9,476 nucleotides of DNA, taken from contig PMFP01000139.1 in NCBI GenBank assembly GCA_003155175.1, positions 14,275 through 23,750 of the forward strand. Direction: 5' to 3'. The translations under genes were made by a program, and so were the position numbers. Of the stretch, positions 1 through 7,225 are shown in pieces (position 1 is the first letter of the stretch; each line of letters begins with the position of its first letter). The notes below the pieces were generated by a model. The model was not told where the DNA came from. It worked only from the letters and a program-made list of their open reading frames with translations, and ran no database searches. This DNA is from Vulcanimicrobiota bacterium (GTDB lineage Bacteria > Vulcanimicrobiota > Vulcanimicrobiia > Vulcanimicrobiales > Vulcanimicrobiaceae).

Positions 1-494
1 ACGACGCCGAGCGGCTCGTGGAAATGATAGGCGATGGTGTCGTGGTCCACTTCGCTGATGCTGCCTTCTTGCGAGCGCAGCGCAGCGGCGAAATACCGGA
101 AGTGGTCGATGGCCAGCGGAATATCGGCCGCGGTCGTCTCGCGAATCGGCTTCCCGTTGTCGATGGTCTCCGCCAGCGCGAGCTGCGCTAAGTTCTCTTC
201 CATCCGGTCGGCGATGCGGTTGAGAATCAACGCGCGTTCGGCGGCCGACGTGTGTCCCCAGCGCTCGCGCGCCTCGTGCGCGGCGTCGAGCGCGAGCTCG
301 ACGTCTTCGGCCGTCGAGCGCGCGATTTCCGTGAACGGCGAACCGACGACCGGACTGATGTTGGGGAAGTACTGTCCCTTGGCGGGCGGCACGAACTTGC
401 CACCGATGTAGTTGTCGTAACGCTTCTTGAAGGGGCTGTCGATACCGAGCCGGCTCAGGTCGTAGAGCTCGTGGCCCGCGAGGGTTGCGGTCAT
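1..494 (-). CDS. NAD(P)-dependent aldehyde dehydrogenase, N-terminal fragment (cut by window edge)
   Basis: This is the first 164 codons of an aldehyde dehydrogenase, an enzyme that oxidises an aldehyde to its carboxylic acid with NAD(P)+ in the cytoplasm. The reverse-strand translation begins MTATLAGHELYDLSRLG and carries family-typical stretches: YDNYIGGKFVPPAKGQYFPN near residue 26, STAEDVELALDAAHEARERW, ETIDNGKPIRET, and HFHEPLGVV at the edge. The last normally sits just before the PWNFP cofactor-binding segment. The wording most resembles the acetaldehyde dehydrogenase group (ExaC/AldB/AcoD type, about 506 residues), which oxidises acetaldehyde and other short aldehydes; the exact substrate is inferred. 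The catalytic Cys and Glu lie outside the window, so activity cannot be checked. The ATG start has a strong GGAGGA site nine bases upstream. The gene diverges from the lipoprotein at 639. Confidence 0.93.
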   Translation of the reverse strand, partial: MTATLAGHELYDLSRLGIDSPFKKRYDNYIGGKFVPPAKGQYFPNISPVVGSPFTEIARSTAEDVELALDAAHEARERWGHTSAAERALILNRIADRMEENLAQLALAETIDNGKPIRETTAADIPLAIDHFRYFAAALRSQEGSISEVDHDTIAYHFHEPLGV

Positions 495-503
495 GTCTTG
501 CAC

Positions 504-509
504 TCCTCC
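504..509 (-). promoter_or_regulatory. Ribosome binding site of the aldehyde dehydrogenase gene
   Basis: On the minus strand this reads GGAGGA, nine bases before the ATG at 494. It is a near-perfect Shine-Dalgarno sequence and fixes the start of the dehydrogenase. Confidence 0.8.
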
Positions 510-638
510 GTTTGGGTGGGCGAGGGACGTTCGCGTGGGCCAACCATAGCCCTGCGCTCCGTTTTCCGCGCCCCGGCCCCTCGGTGGCCCTGCTCGGCGA
601 GGAGGCGCCTGCTGACCTCGCGGAGAAGCGCGGCGCTC
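510..638. other. Divergent intergenic region
   Basis: This short spacer separates the divergently transcribed aldehyde dehydrogenase and lipoprotein genes, so promoters for both should lie here or overlap the gene starts. A TATGGT hexamer on the minus strand (about 543-548) could be a -10 element for the dehydrogenase, but I found no convincing -35 partner. No operator-like palindrome was recognised. A reading frame runs through it in phase with the lipoprotein, but the lipoprotein signal peptide starts at 639, so the upstream extension is not credible as protein. Confidence 0.4.
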
Positions 639-1757
639 ATGAACAGATTGCTTTCTATCTCTCTGGTATTTGCGTTTGCCCTAACGGCCTGCGGCGGCGG
701 CGGATCCACGGCGAACTTAGGCGGACCCCCGATCGTCGACCCGACTCCGACCTCGGCCCCGCAGTCGCACCAAGCAACCGCCAAGATTAAACTCAAACTG
801 CCCGCCCACGATTCCCAGGCGTCTGCGATCGCCGGCAGCGGCCGTCGCAGCTCTTCCGGTCACTCGCGTCCCGACTACATCTCGCCCGGACAAAACACGT
901 TCACGTTCCTGATCGACGGTCAGACGGCGCTGTACGTGAACCAAACGACCAACCAAACCATCTCGACGCCGACCTCCAACGGCTCGACGATCACGTATAA
1001 CGGCGAAACCTCCGGCCAAGTGTACACGGTCACGCTGACCGTAACGACCACGCCCGGCCAGCACCTCATCGGTGCGGTCATTCAAGGCAATAAACCCGCT
1101 TACGTCCTCTCCGAAGGCCAGCGCGTCTACACGTTGGCGCCGGGACCGAACACCAACCTGGCGACGCTCGCGCTCAACGGCGTGATGGGCACCGCGTACA
1201 TCGAATGCGCGACCGACGCGCAGATTACCGCGGGCAACAACTGCAACAACTACGCGAATTTCAACCCGGCCACGGGCCAGTACACGTTCACGGCGATCGC
1301 GGCCGACGCAGACGGGTTTCCGATCGTGCAACAGCCCAATCCCTATGGACCCGGCAACGTCCCGTTCGACAACGGGTCGTTCACCGTCGTCGAAACGACG
1401 GCTACGCCGATCCTCACGGTGACCAACGCCGGACCGTACGGCGATCCGGGAACCGCGATCACCGGACCCAGCGGCGGGTACTACGTTCCCGGTGTTTTCA
1501 CGTACGGACAGAGCTTCAACGTGCAATGCAACCAGGTCGGCCAGGGAACGGTCGGGCTTGAGACAACGCAAAGCGCACCGACGACGCCGATTACCGGATT
1601 CACGTACGCGCCGGGCACGTATCCGGCCGCGGGCGTTCTGGCCACCGGCGACAAGGTCGCAGGCAATCCAAACTATCACAACGGCAACAATCCCAACCCG
1701 GTGACGAACATTCTGAGCGTCAATTGTCAGTCGAACGGAACGATCGTCATCGAATAG
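639..1757 (+). CDS. Secreted lipoprotein of unknown function
   Basis: The product is a 372-residue exported lipoprotein. It starts MNRLLSISLVFAFALTAC: a short basic N-region, a hydrophobic core and an LTAC lipobox with Cys18 as the predicted lipidated residue, followed by GGGGS. A longer in-phase frame exists upstream, but this ATG places the signal peptide correctly; the Shine-Dalgarno (GGAGA, about 622-626) is weak and distant. After a Pro/Thr/Ser-rich linker come beta-rich segments full of Thr, Asn and Gly and without membrane helices. Three stretches line up by eye with the N-terminal halves of the two propeller lipoproteins encoded further right: TAKIKLKLP, LSEGQRVYTLAPGPNTNLAT, and FTAIAADADGFPIV. 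It lacks the propeller. The remaining part has scattered Cys residues (ECATD, NNCNN, VQCNQ, VNCQS) that could form disulfides. A role at the cell surface is inferred; no enzymatic motif was seen. The gene ends just before a strong hairpin terminator. Confidence 0.85.
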   Translation: MNRLLSISLVFAFALTACGGGGSTANLGGPPIVDPTPTSAPQSHQATAKIKLKLPAHDSQASAIAGSGRRSSSGHSRPDYISPGQNTFTFLIDGQTALYVNQTTNQTISTPTSNGSTITYNGETSGQVYTVTLTVTTTPGQHLIGAVIQGNKPAYVLSEGQRVYTLAPGPNTNLATLALNGVMGTAYIECATDAQITAGNNCNNYANFNPATGQYTFTAIAADADGFPIVQQPNPYGPGNVPFDNGSFTVVETTATPILTVTNAGPYGDPGTAITGPSGGYYVPGVFTYGQSFNVQCNQVGQGTVGLETTQSAPTTPITGFTYAPGTYPAAGVLATGDKVAGNPNYHNGNNPNPVTNILSVNCQSNGTIVIE

Positions 1758-1775
1758 CACCGCGAACGCGCGAAA

Positions 1776-1815
1776 AAAGAGAGAAGCCCCGCGACGACGC
1801 GGAGCTTCTCTCTTT
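1776..1815. terminator. Bidirectional Rho-independent terminator between convergent genes
   Basis: There is a perfect 12-bp inverted repeat (AAAGAGAGAAGC at 1776-1787 with GCTTCTCTCTTT at 1804-1815). A second 5-bp stem lies inside it (CCGCG with CGCGG) around an ACGA tetraloop, with one mismatch between the stems. On the minus strand the stem runs into six consecutive T residues, the classic tail, so it should end the six-gene operon. On the plus strand the tail is only TTT followed by CG, so it is weaker there, but the hairpin lies 18 bases past the lipoprotein stop codon and probably serves both directions. Confidence 0.88.
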
Positions 1816-1826
1816 CGCCCTTGGCG

Positions 1827-2246
1827 CTACGTGGGCTTGAAATAGAAGATCTCGGGATCACCGGGATCGAGTCCCTCGAGCCGGCCCGTTTGGACGAAGC
1901 CGCGCTTTTCGAGGAGGCGTTGCATCGGAACGTTCGATTCGTTGGTCGACGTGTAGAGCCCGCGTTGTTCGTTGAGCGTTTCGACGTGCGCGATGAGTGC
2001 GGCGGCGGCGCCGCGTCCGCGAAACGCCTCGTACACGCCCAGCATCCACATGAAAGGCCGTGCGTAAAACCCACGATCCCAGACGGCGAAGCCCGCGAGT
2101 TCGCCGTCGATCTCGGCTACGAGGCACTCCTTGCTGCCTAGCGCGTGCCGGATGAAGTCCATGTAGTGCTCGTAGTGTGACGCGTGCGGGAAGCCTTCGA
2201 GCGTCGCGAGTTCGTCCCGGTGCGCCGCACGGATATGAATGCCCAC
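1827..2246 (-). CDS. GNAT-family N-acetyltransferase
   Basis: This 139-residue protein has the GNAT fold, which moves an acetyl group from acetyl-CoA to an amine; the substrate is unknown. Visible elements, in order, are the first strand IHIRAAHRDELATLEGF, strand VAEIDGELAGFAVW (about 43-56), the acetyl-CoA pyrophosphate-binding loop FRGRGAAAAL (about 75-84, matching the family R/Q-x-x-G-x-G/A pattern), and the motif-B segment NVPMQRLLEKRGFV (105-118), which is typical of the family. It is full length for a single-domain GNAT. The start is a GTG, chosen because it keeps the complete first strand; no good Shine-Dalgarno is visible, and an ATG at residue 29 would delete part of the fold. It is the last gene of the operon, 26 nt after the propeller gene and just before the terminator. 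Any link to the upstream lipoproteins is unproven. Confidence 0.87.
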   Translation of the reverse strand: MGIHIRAAHRDELATLEGFPHASHYEHYMDFIRHALGSKECLVAEIDGELAGFAVWDRGFYARPFMWMLGVYEAFRGRGAAAALIAHVETLNEQRGLYTSTNESNVPMQRLLEKRGFVQTGRLEGLDPGDPEIFYFKPT

Positions 2247-2272
2247 TTCTAGATCGGCCGCCGGCTCAGCAG

Positions 2273-4459
2273 CTATTTGGAGCGGGTGGCCGGCGAGGCA
2301 GACGCCGGGACCGGCAAACTGAATGCGTAGACGTTCCCGCGCTCGTCGGCGATATACAGTCCGCTGGGAACGACGACCGGGCCCGCGTCAAAGAGCGTGC
2401 CGACGGGATTGGCAAAGGACCAGATGACCGAGCCGGTGTTGATGTCGAGCGCGTCCATGTTCGTATCTAAGCCCACGAAGGCGAGGCCGTCGTTAACGGC
2501 AACGTAATTGACGATGCGGCTCTGCATCGGGATCTTCCACTGCACGGCGCCCGTAGACGTAACGCCGACGAGTCTCGACGTGAACCCACTAACCACGTCG
2601 TTCGGTTTCGTGCCGTGCGGAATGCAGAACAGCCGGTCGAGATCGGCACTTCGGGCCGAGGGAGCGTAGGAAGCGGCAGTTGCGGCAAACTCCCCGGCAC
2701 CGATGACGGTCATCGATCCGTCCGTGCCCGGGGACGCGAAGCCGCCCGCGCCATCACCCGCGCCGAGCGGCGTCGCCCAATTCTTGGCGCCCGTCGCCGC
2801 ATTGAGATTGTAATAGCTCCCGTTCTTGTTGATGAACGTTGCCGTTCCGTTTTGGAGCATCACGCCGCCGCCCGTGTCGCCGTCGTCGTTGATGTCCGGA
2901 TCGGCTATATACTGCCATACCGTCACCCCGCTCAAACTCACGGCGACCGCGCCCTGCATGTCCGGTGTCGGCGAGCACGTATTTCCGGTGCCGAAGTAGA
3001 GATTCTTTCCGTCGTATGCCAGCGCTCCCCAAACGCCGCCCCCGCCGCCCGGGTTCGTCGTCGTATTGGTGATCCACGTCCATTCGCGAGCCCCGCTCTT
3101 GGCGTCGAGCGCCGTCACGCCGCCGTTGAGGCAGGCGGGATGGTCGCCGCCGCCCCAGCCCTCGTAAAACCGCCCGTTGGCGTAGACGGCCTGAGCGCGA
3201 ATGGAACCCGGCAGTTGCTCGTGCCAGGCGACGCTGCCGTTCGAGAGTCGTAGGGCGTATAGTTCCGACGGATACGAACCGGCCGGATGAGCTCCGACCA
3301 AGATCAGTCCGTCGTCGGGGTCGAGCGTGGGCGTCCCCGTTCCGGTGTAGTGAAGTTTCGCGGAGGACCAGAGCGTTGCGCCCGTCGCCGCCGACAGATC
3401 GTAAACAAAGCCGGAGGCGGTGCTCACGATCACGTTGCCGTTCCAGACGAGCGGACTTGCATAAATTCCGCCGACCACTTGCGTCGTCCACCGTTGCTTG
3501 AGACCGGAAACGGTCGACGCAGAAATTCCGGTGGTCTGAGTTTGCTGCGCGGTGCGTTGGAAGTTTCGCGCGAACGTGATCCAATCGTCGCCGGCGTAGG
3601 GAGCGAACGTCAGCGAAACCTTCGCCGAACAGGTCACGCCGGTCTGCGAACAGCTCGCCGGCGCGGGTAACGTCGCCGACGCGCTCAACTGCGCCGTCGC
3701 GTTCTGGGTACCGGCCGGCGTTACCGAGAAAACGTTCGGAGCAGCCGGCGCCGGCTGGCCGATCGAAAACGATCCGCTCGTCGACGCCATCGCAAACGTC
3801 GGAGCTTGGGGTCCGACCACGACGTTATGCGACGCATCTACCGCAACGATGTTGAAGGCTCTCGGCAGCGAATAGATGCCGGTGAGCGTAAATCCCGATG
3901 ACTGGGAGCCGCCAACGGAACTCGACAGCGGCGTGAGCCGGAAGGCGGCCGGAAGACCGCCGAGCGTAAGACCGACCTGATTGCTACCGCCCTGCTCCAC
4001 GCCGAACGCCACTTGCTGGCCGGCGGAAAGCCGGGTGCCGGACGCGGCGGTTGCGCTGTAGGTCGCAATCGTCGCGACGTACGAGCCCGCCTGAAGGGTA
4101 ACGGTTACGACACAGACCGTCTGCGCCTGCGCCGCCGAACATCCCGGGGAGCTCGACGTGACGTCGATCGTTTGGTTGTGGACGACTTGACGCGTCGCGG
4201 CCGAAGCGATCGACATCGTCAGCGACTGCACCACCGGCGTCTGGGCGTTCACGCGTTTCGCCGCGCGAGTCGAGCTGGCCGACGATGCGGAAGGCACGAT
4301 GATTTTGAAAGTCGTCTGTCCGCCCGGTCCGGAAGTCGGCACGACGACCGGCGGAGGGGTCGTTACGGCTGGAAGGTTGGCATTCTGACCACTGCCGCCG
4401 CCGCCGCACCCGGAGAGCAGCAAGATGGCGAGCGCCGTTCGCGCGACGTGGCGGAGCAT
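2273..4459 (-). CDS. PQQ-like beta-propeller lipoprotein (downstream tandem paralog)
   Basis: An exported lipoprotein of 728 residues with signal peptide MLRHVARTALAILLLSGC (lipidated Cys18), a GGGGS run and a Pro-rich linker. Residues about 50-285 form a beta-rich module with two conserved Cys pairs (107/116 and 270/277) that probably make disulfides. From about 291 (DDWITFARNFQRTAQQT) a PQQ-binding-like (quinoprotein/BamB-type) beta-propeller follows, with blade signatures such as VYDLSAATGATLWSS, ALDAKSGAREWTW, NLNAATGAKNW and ALDINTGSVIWSF. Such propellers either bind PQQ in dehydrogenases or act as protein-binding scaffolds. I see no c-type heme CxxCH motif, so a binding or structural role seems likelier than redox catalysis, but this is inference. 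The ATG at 4459 has AAGG eight bases upstream; a GTG at 4474 is the alternative and adds five residues. It is a close paralog of the next gene upstream. Confidence 0.88.
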   Translation of the reverse strand: MLRHVARTALAILLLSGCGGGGSGQNANLPAVTTPPPVVVPTSGPGGQTTFKIIVPSASSASSTRAAKRVNAQTPVVQSLTMSIASAATRQVVHNQTIDVTSSSPGCSAAQAQTVCVVTVTLQAGSYVATIATYSATAASGTRLSAGQQVAFGVEQGGSNQVGLTLGGLPAAFRLTPLSSSVGGSQSSGFTLTGIYSLPRAFNIVAVDASHNVVVGPQAPTFAMASTSGSFSIGQPAPAAPNVFSVTPAGTQNATAQLSASATLPAPASCSQTGVTCSAKVSLTFAPYAGDDWITFARNFQRTAQQTQTTGISASTVSGLKQRWTTQVVGGIYASPLVWNGNVIVSTASGFVYDLSAATGATLWSSAKLHYTGTGTPTLDPDDGLILVGAHPAGSYPSELYALRLSNGSVAWHEQLPGSIRAQAVYANGRFYEGWGGGDHPACLNGGVTALDAKSGAREWTWITNTTTNPGGGGGVWGALAYDGKNLYFGTGNTCSPTPDMQGAVAVSLSGVTVWQYIADPDINDDGDTGGGVMLQNGTATFINKNGSYYNLNAATGAKNWATPLGAGDGAGGFASPGTDGSMTVIGAGEFAATAASYAPSARSADLDRLFCIPHGTKPNDVVSGFTSRLVGVTSTGAVQWKIPMQSRIVNYVAVNDGLAFVGLDTNMDALDINTGSVIWSFANPVGTLFDAGPVVVPSGLYIADERGNVYAFSLPVPASASPATRSK

Positions 4460-4487
4460 GCGTGTTGCCTTCACGATCTCCGCTACG

Positions 4488-6698
4488 TCACTTGCGTGGC
4501 TGCGCGGCCGGCGTTACCGCAGCGGGCAAGCTAAACGCGTACACGTTCCCTGCCTCATCGGCGAGGTAGACGCCGCTGGGAACGATGACGGGACCGGCGT
4601 CGAACAGCGCTCCGACCGGATTTGCGAACGACCAGATCACGGCACCCGTATGGATGTCGAGCGCATCCATGTTCGTGTCCAGGCCCACCCACGCCAATTC
4701 GTTGTTCACCGCGGTATAGTTGACGATGCGGCTTTGCATCGGAATCGTCCATTCGACGACTCCGGTCGAACTGACGCCTTCGAGTTTCGACGTAAAGCCA
4801 TTTACGACGTCGTTCGGCTTTTTGTGGCCCGGCTTTCCGTCCAAAGGACAGAACAGCCGATCGAGATCCATGCTCCGGACCGACGACGCCGGCGACGCCG
4901 CCGGGGTGCCGGCCCCAAACTCGCCGGCGCCGATGACGGTCATCGAACCGTCGGTGCCTGCCGAGGCAAACCCGCCCGCGCCGTCGCCCGCGCCGAGCGG
5001 CGTAGACCAAATCTTGGCGCCGGTCGCGGCGTTCACGTTGTAGTACGTGCCGTTCTTGTTGATAAAGGTCGCCGTCCCGTTCTGAACGAGAATGCCGCCG
5101 CCCGTGTCGCCGTCGTCGCCGATGTTGGGATCGGCGATAAACTGCCAAACCGTCGCTCCGCTCGTACTCAAGGCTACGGCTCCCTGCATATCCGGCGAAT
5201 GCGAGCACGTGTTTCCGGTGCCGAAGTAAAGATTCGTTCCGTCGTAAGCCAAAGCGCCCCAGACGCCTCCGCCTCCGCCGGGGTTGGTGAGCGTATTGGT
5301 GATGAACGTCCACTCGCGCGCGCCCGTCTTGGCGTCGAGGGCCGTCACGCCGCCGTTGACGCACGTCGGATGGTCGCTGCCCGCCCAGCCTTCATAGAAC
5401 GTTCCGTGCGCGTACACGGCCTGCGCGCGGATCGTTCCTGGCAAATTCTCTTGCCACGCGATACTGCCGTTCGAGATGCGCAGCGCGGTCAAGGCCGACG
5501 GAGTCGCACCGGCAGGGTGCGCTCCGACGAGGATGAGACCGTCATCGGTGTCGATCGTCGGCGTTCCGGTTCCCGTCAGCGAAAGCGGCCGCGACCAAAG
5601 GATCGCTCCGGTCGCCGCCGACAGATCGTAGACGACGGCAGGGCTGTAGGCGCTAACGATGACGTTGCCGTTCCAGACCAGGGGACTGGCGTAGATGCCC
5701 GCGGAAGGCAGCTTCACCGACCAGCGTTTCGAAAGCTGGGAGACCGTGGATGCGGTTATGGACGTGGGCCGGGTTTCCTGACCCGTGCGCCGGAAGTCGT
5801 GCGCGAACGTTATCCAGTCGTCGTTCGAAAACGGTTTGTAGGCGATGGCGGCCTGCGTGGTGCATACCGCTCCGCTGAGCGCGCACGTCGTCGGATCCGC
5901 AAACGACGCCGTAACCGTTATTTGCGTCGACGCGTTCTGCGTGCCCGGCGGCGTCAGCGAGAACGTATTCGGCGCTTGCGACGTCGGTTGAACGGTCGTG
6001 AAGGCCGCGTTCGACGAAGCGACGGCGAACGTCGGAGCGCCGTTACCGACGATCGTGTTGCCGGCAGCGTCGACCGCGACGACGTTGAACGAGCGCGGCG
6101 TCGCGTAGATGCCGCCCAGCGTAAAGTTGTGCGCCTGCGACTCGATCACGGCCGCCGACAGCGGACGTACGACCAAGCCTGCGGGAATGCCGTAAAGCGT
6201 CAGCCCGATGACGTTCGGCCCACCCTGGACGATCGTCACGACTTCGTTTTGCCCCTGCGAGAGTCTCAAACCCGTGCCGCCCGTGCCGCTAAACGTCGTT
6301 ATGCTAGCCTGGTACGTTCCGGGCACCAAGGAAAGCTTGATCGTGCACAACGTCGCGGACGCCGTGGTCGAACATCCCGGCGAGGTCGGCAAGAGGTTGG
6401 TCGTTTGCGAGTAGACGACTTTCTGCGTCGAATCCGTGATTGCGAGCGAGAGGGATTGGGTAGCCGGCGAAACGTATTTCGGCGCAACGCGCGCGATCGC
6501 CGAAGCCGCCTTCTTCTTCGGGATGGAAATCGTGATGGTGGCGTTCTGAGGCGTAGCGCTGCCCGGGACCTGAGTATCTACCGCCGGCTGGGCGGTTTGC
6601 GGCAGAATCGAATGAGAACCGCCGCCGCCGGAGCATCCGGCCGCCAAAACAGTCACGATTCCCAAGCCAAACAGCCGGTGCATCAAACGTTGCCGCAT
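4488..6698 (-). CDS. PQQ-like beta-propeller lipoprotein (upstream tandem paralog)
   Basis: A 736-residue exported lipoprotein that begins MRQRLMHRLFGLGIVTVLAAGC (lipidated Cys22), then SGGGGS and a linker. The N-terminal module (about 50-285) has Cys pairs at 109/118 and 272/279, in the same spacing as in its paralog. The PQQ-like propeller starts near 293 (DDWITFAHDFRRTGQET), with blades marked by DLSAATGAILWSR, ALDAKTGAREWTF, NVNAATGAKIWST and ALDIHTGAVIWSF. In one 63-residue stretch starting NGGVTALDAK, 56 positions are identical to the downstream paralog by hand count, whereas the N-terminal modules have diverged more. The frame opens at a GTG at 6749, which would add 17 residues before the signal peptide. 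The ATG at 6698 is preferred because it gives a normal-length signal peptide, although its GGAGG lies 14 bases upstream. Function is unknown; a scaffold or ligand-binding role at the envelope is inferred. Confidence 0.87.
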   Translation of the reverse strand: MRQRLMHRLFGLGIVTVLAAGCSGGGGSHSILPQTAQPAVDTQVPGSATPQNATITISIPKKKAASAIARVAPKYVSPATQSLSLAITDSTQKVVYSQTTNLLPTSPGCSTTASATLCTIKLSLVPGTYQASITTFSGTGGTGLRLSQGQNEVVTIVQGGPNVIGLTLYGIPAGLVVRPLSAAVIESQAHNFTLGGIYATPRSFNVVAVDAAGNTIVGNGAPTFAVASSNAAFTTVQPTSQAPNTFSLTPPGTQNASTQITVTASFADPTTCALSGAVCTTQAAIAYKPFSNDDWITFAHDFRRTGQETRPTSITASTVSQLSKRWSVKLPSAGIYASPLVWNGNVIVSAYSPAVVYDLSAATGAILWSRPLSLTGTGTPTIDTDDGLILVGAHPAGATPSALTALRISNGSIAWQENLPGTIRAQAVYAHGTFYEGWAGSDHPTCVNGGVTALDAKTGAREWTFITNTLTNPGGGGGVWGALAYDGTNLYFGTGNTCSHSPDMQGAVALSTSGATVWQFIADPNIGDDGDTGGGILVQNGTATFINKNGTYYNVNAATGAKIWSTPLGAGDGAGGFASAGTDGSMTVIGAGEFGAGTPAASPASSVRSMDLDRLFCPLDGKPGHKKPNDVVNGFTSKLEGVSSTGVVEWTIPMQSRIVNYTAVNNELAWVGLDTNMDALDIHTGAVIWSFANPVGALFDAGPVIVPSGVYLADEAGNVYAFSLPAAVTPAAQPRK

Positions 6699-6773
6699 GG
6701 ATTCTACTCGCGCCTCCAAATCATTAGACTGTCGACGGTTCTGAGGCACTTTAGGGACTACCTCTCCGGACGG

Positions 6774-7217
6774 CTACGACTCGATTCCCTCGCGCACGAT
6801 GAGCACGGGACACGACGACTTTCGTAGCACCATCTCGGCAACGCTTCCCATGAAGAACCGCGGCAGGCCCTCGCGGCCGTGGGTTCCCATGACGATGACG
6901 TCGGCGGCGTTTCTCTTTGCAAAGTCGAGAATGCGCTCGAAGGCGACGCCGGTAATGACCTCGCCCCGCGCGGCGACGCCGGCTTCCCGGGCGCGCTCGA
7001 CGGCGTCGTCGATCCGGCGGTGCGCTTCGTTCTGCATGTCGGTCAGCACCACGTCCATCGCGGGACTGGGCGGGGTCGAGCCGACGACGAGCACCGGATC
7101 CACGATCGAACAGGCGGCGATCTGCGATCCGTGCAGCTTGGCCAGATCCACCGCGACGCCGAACGCTTTGTCCGCGCATTCCGATCCGTCGAGCGGAACG
7201 ACCACACGTTTAAACAT
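6774..7217 (-). CDS. Universal stress protein, UspA family (ATP-binding type)
   Basis: This 147-residue cytoplasmic protein is a standard single-domain Usp. It opens MFKRVVVPLDGSECADKAF, with the family V-P-L-D-G-S strand and Asp loop. Near the C-terminus it has GTHGREGLPRFFMGS, an exact G-2x-G-9x-G-S nucleotide-binding motif, followed by SVAEMVLRKSSCPVLIV, the closing helix and strand. The motif places it with the ATP-binding (MJ0577/FK-type) Usp proteins, which act as stress sensors or regulators and dimerise. The ATG start has GAGGA close upstream, and this site overlaps the TGA of the preceding esterase-family gene, six bases away, so translation is probably coupled. The partner protein is unknown. 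Its placement in the operon supports a stress or persistence role for the neighbouring cytoplasmic genes. Confidence 0.95.
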   Translation of the reverse strand: MFKRVVVPLDGSECADKAFGVAVDLAKLHGSQIAACSIVDPVLVVGSTPPSPAMDVVLTDMQNEAHRRIDDAVERAREAGVAARGEVITGVAFERILDFAKRNAADVIVMGTHGREGLPRFFMGSVAEMVLRKSSCPVLIVREGIES

Positions 7218-7220
7218 GAT

Positions 7221-7225
7221 TCCTC
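7221..7225 (-). promoter_or_regulatory. Ribosome binding site of the usp gene, overlapping the upstream stop codon
   Basis: On the minus strand GAGGA lies three bases before the usp ATG and shares bases with the TGA that ends the esterase-family gene. Terminating ribosomes would uncover or directly reuse this site, which fits translational coupling. Confidence 0.55.

Noticed and set aside
252..638. A 129-codon in-frame extension upstream of the plus-strand lipoprotein
   Set aside because: It overlaps the aldehyde dehydrogenase coding region on the other strand, is Arg-rich and would bury the signal peptide in the middle of the protein.
717..1760. A 347-codon minus-strand frame antisense to the plus-strand lipoprotein
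   Set aside because: The product is Arg/Val-rich without any recognisable domain, while the plus strand encodes a proper signal peptide and lipobox.
2850..2935. An Asp-rich loop (DPDINDDGDTGGG) in the propeller protein that resembles a calcium-binding loop
   Set aside because: The dockerin-type spacing is imperfect, the paralog changes one ligand position (DPNIGDDGDTGGG), and similar Asp-Gly segments are a usual blade element in PQQ-like propellers.
4425..6827. An 800-codon open frame on the plus strand
   Set aside because: It lies fully antisense to the upstream propeller lipoprotein gene, its product is extremely Arg-rich with no domain signal, and such long antisense frames are common in GC-rich genes. 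The minus-strand gene has a lipobox and recognisable propeller repeats.
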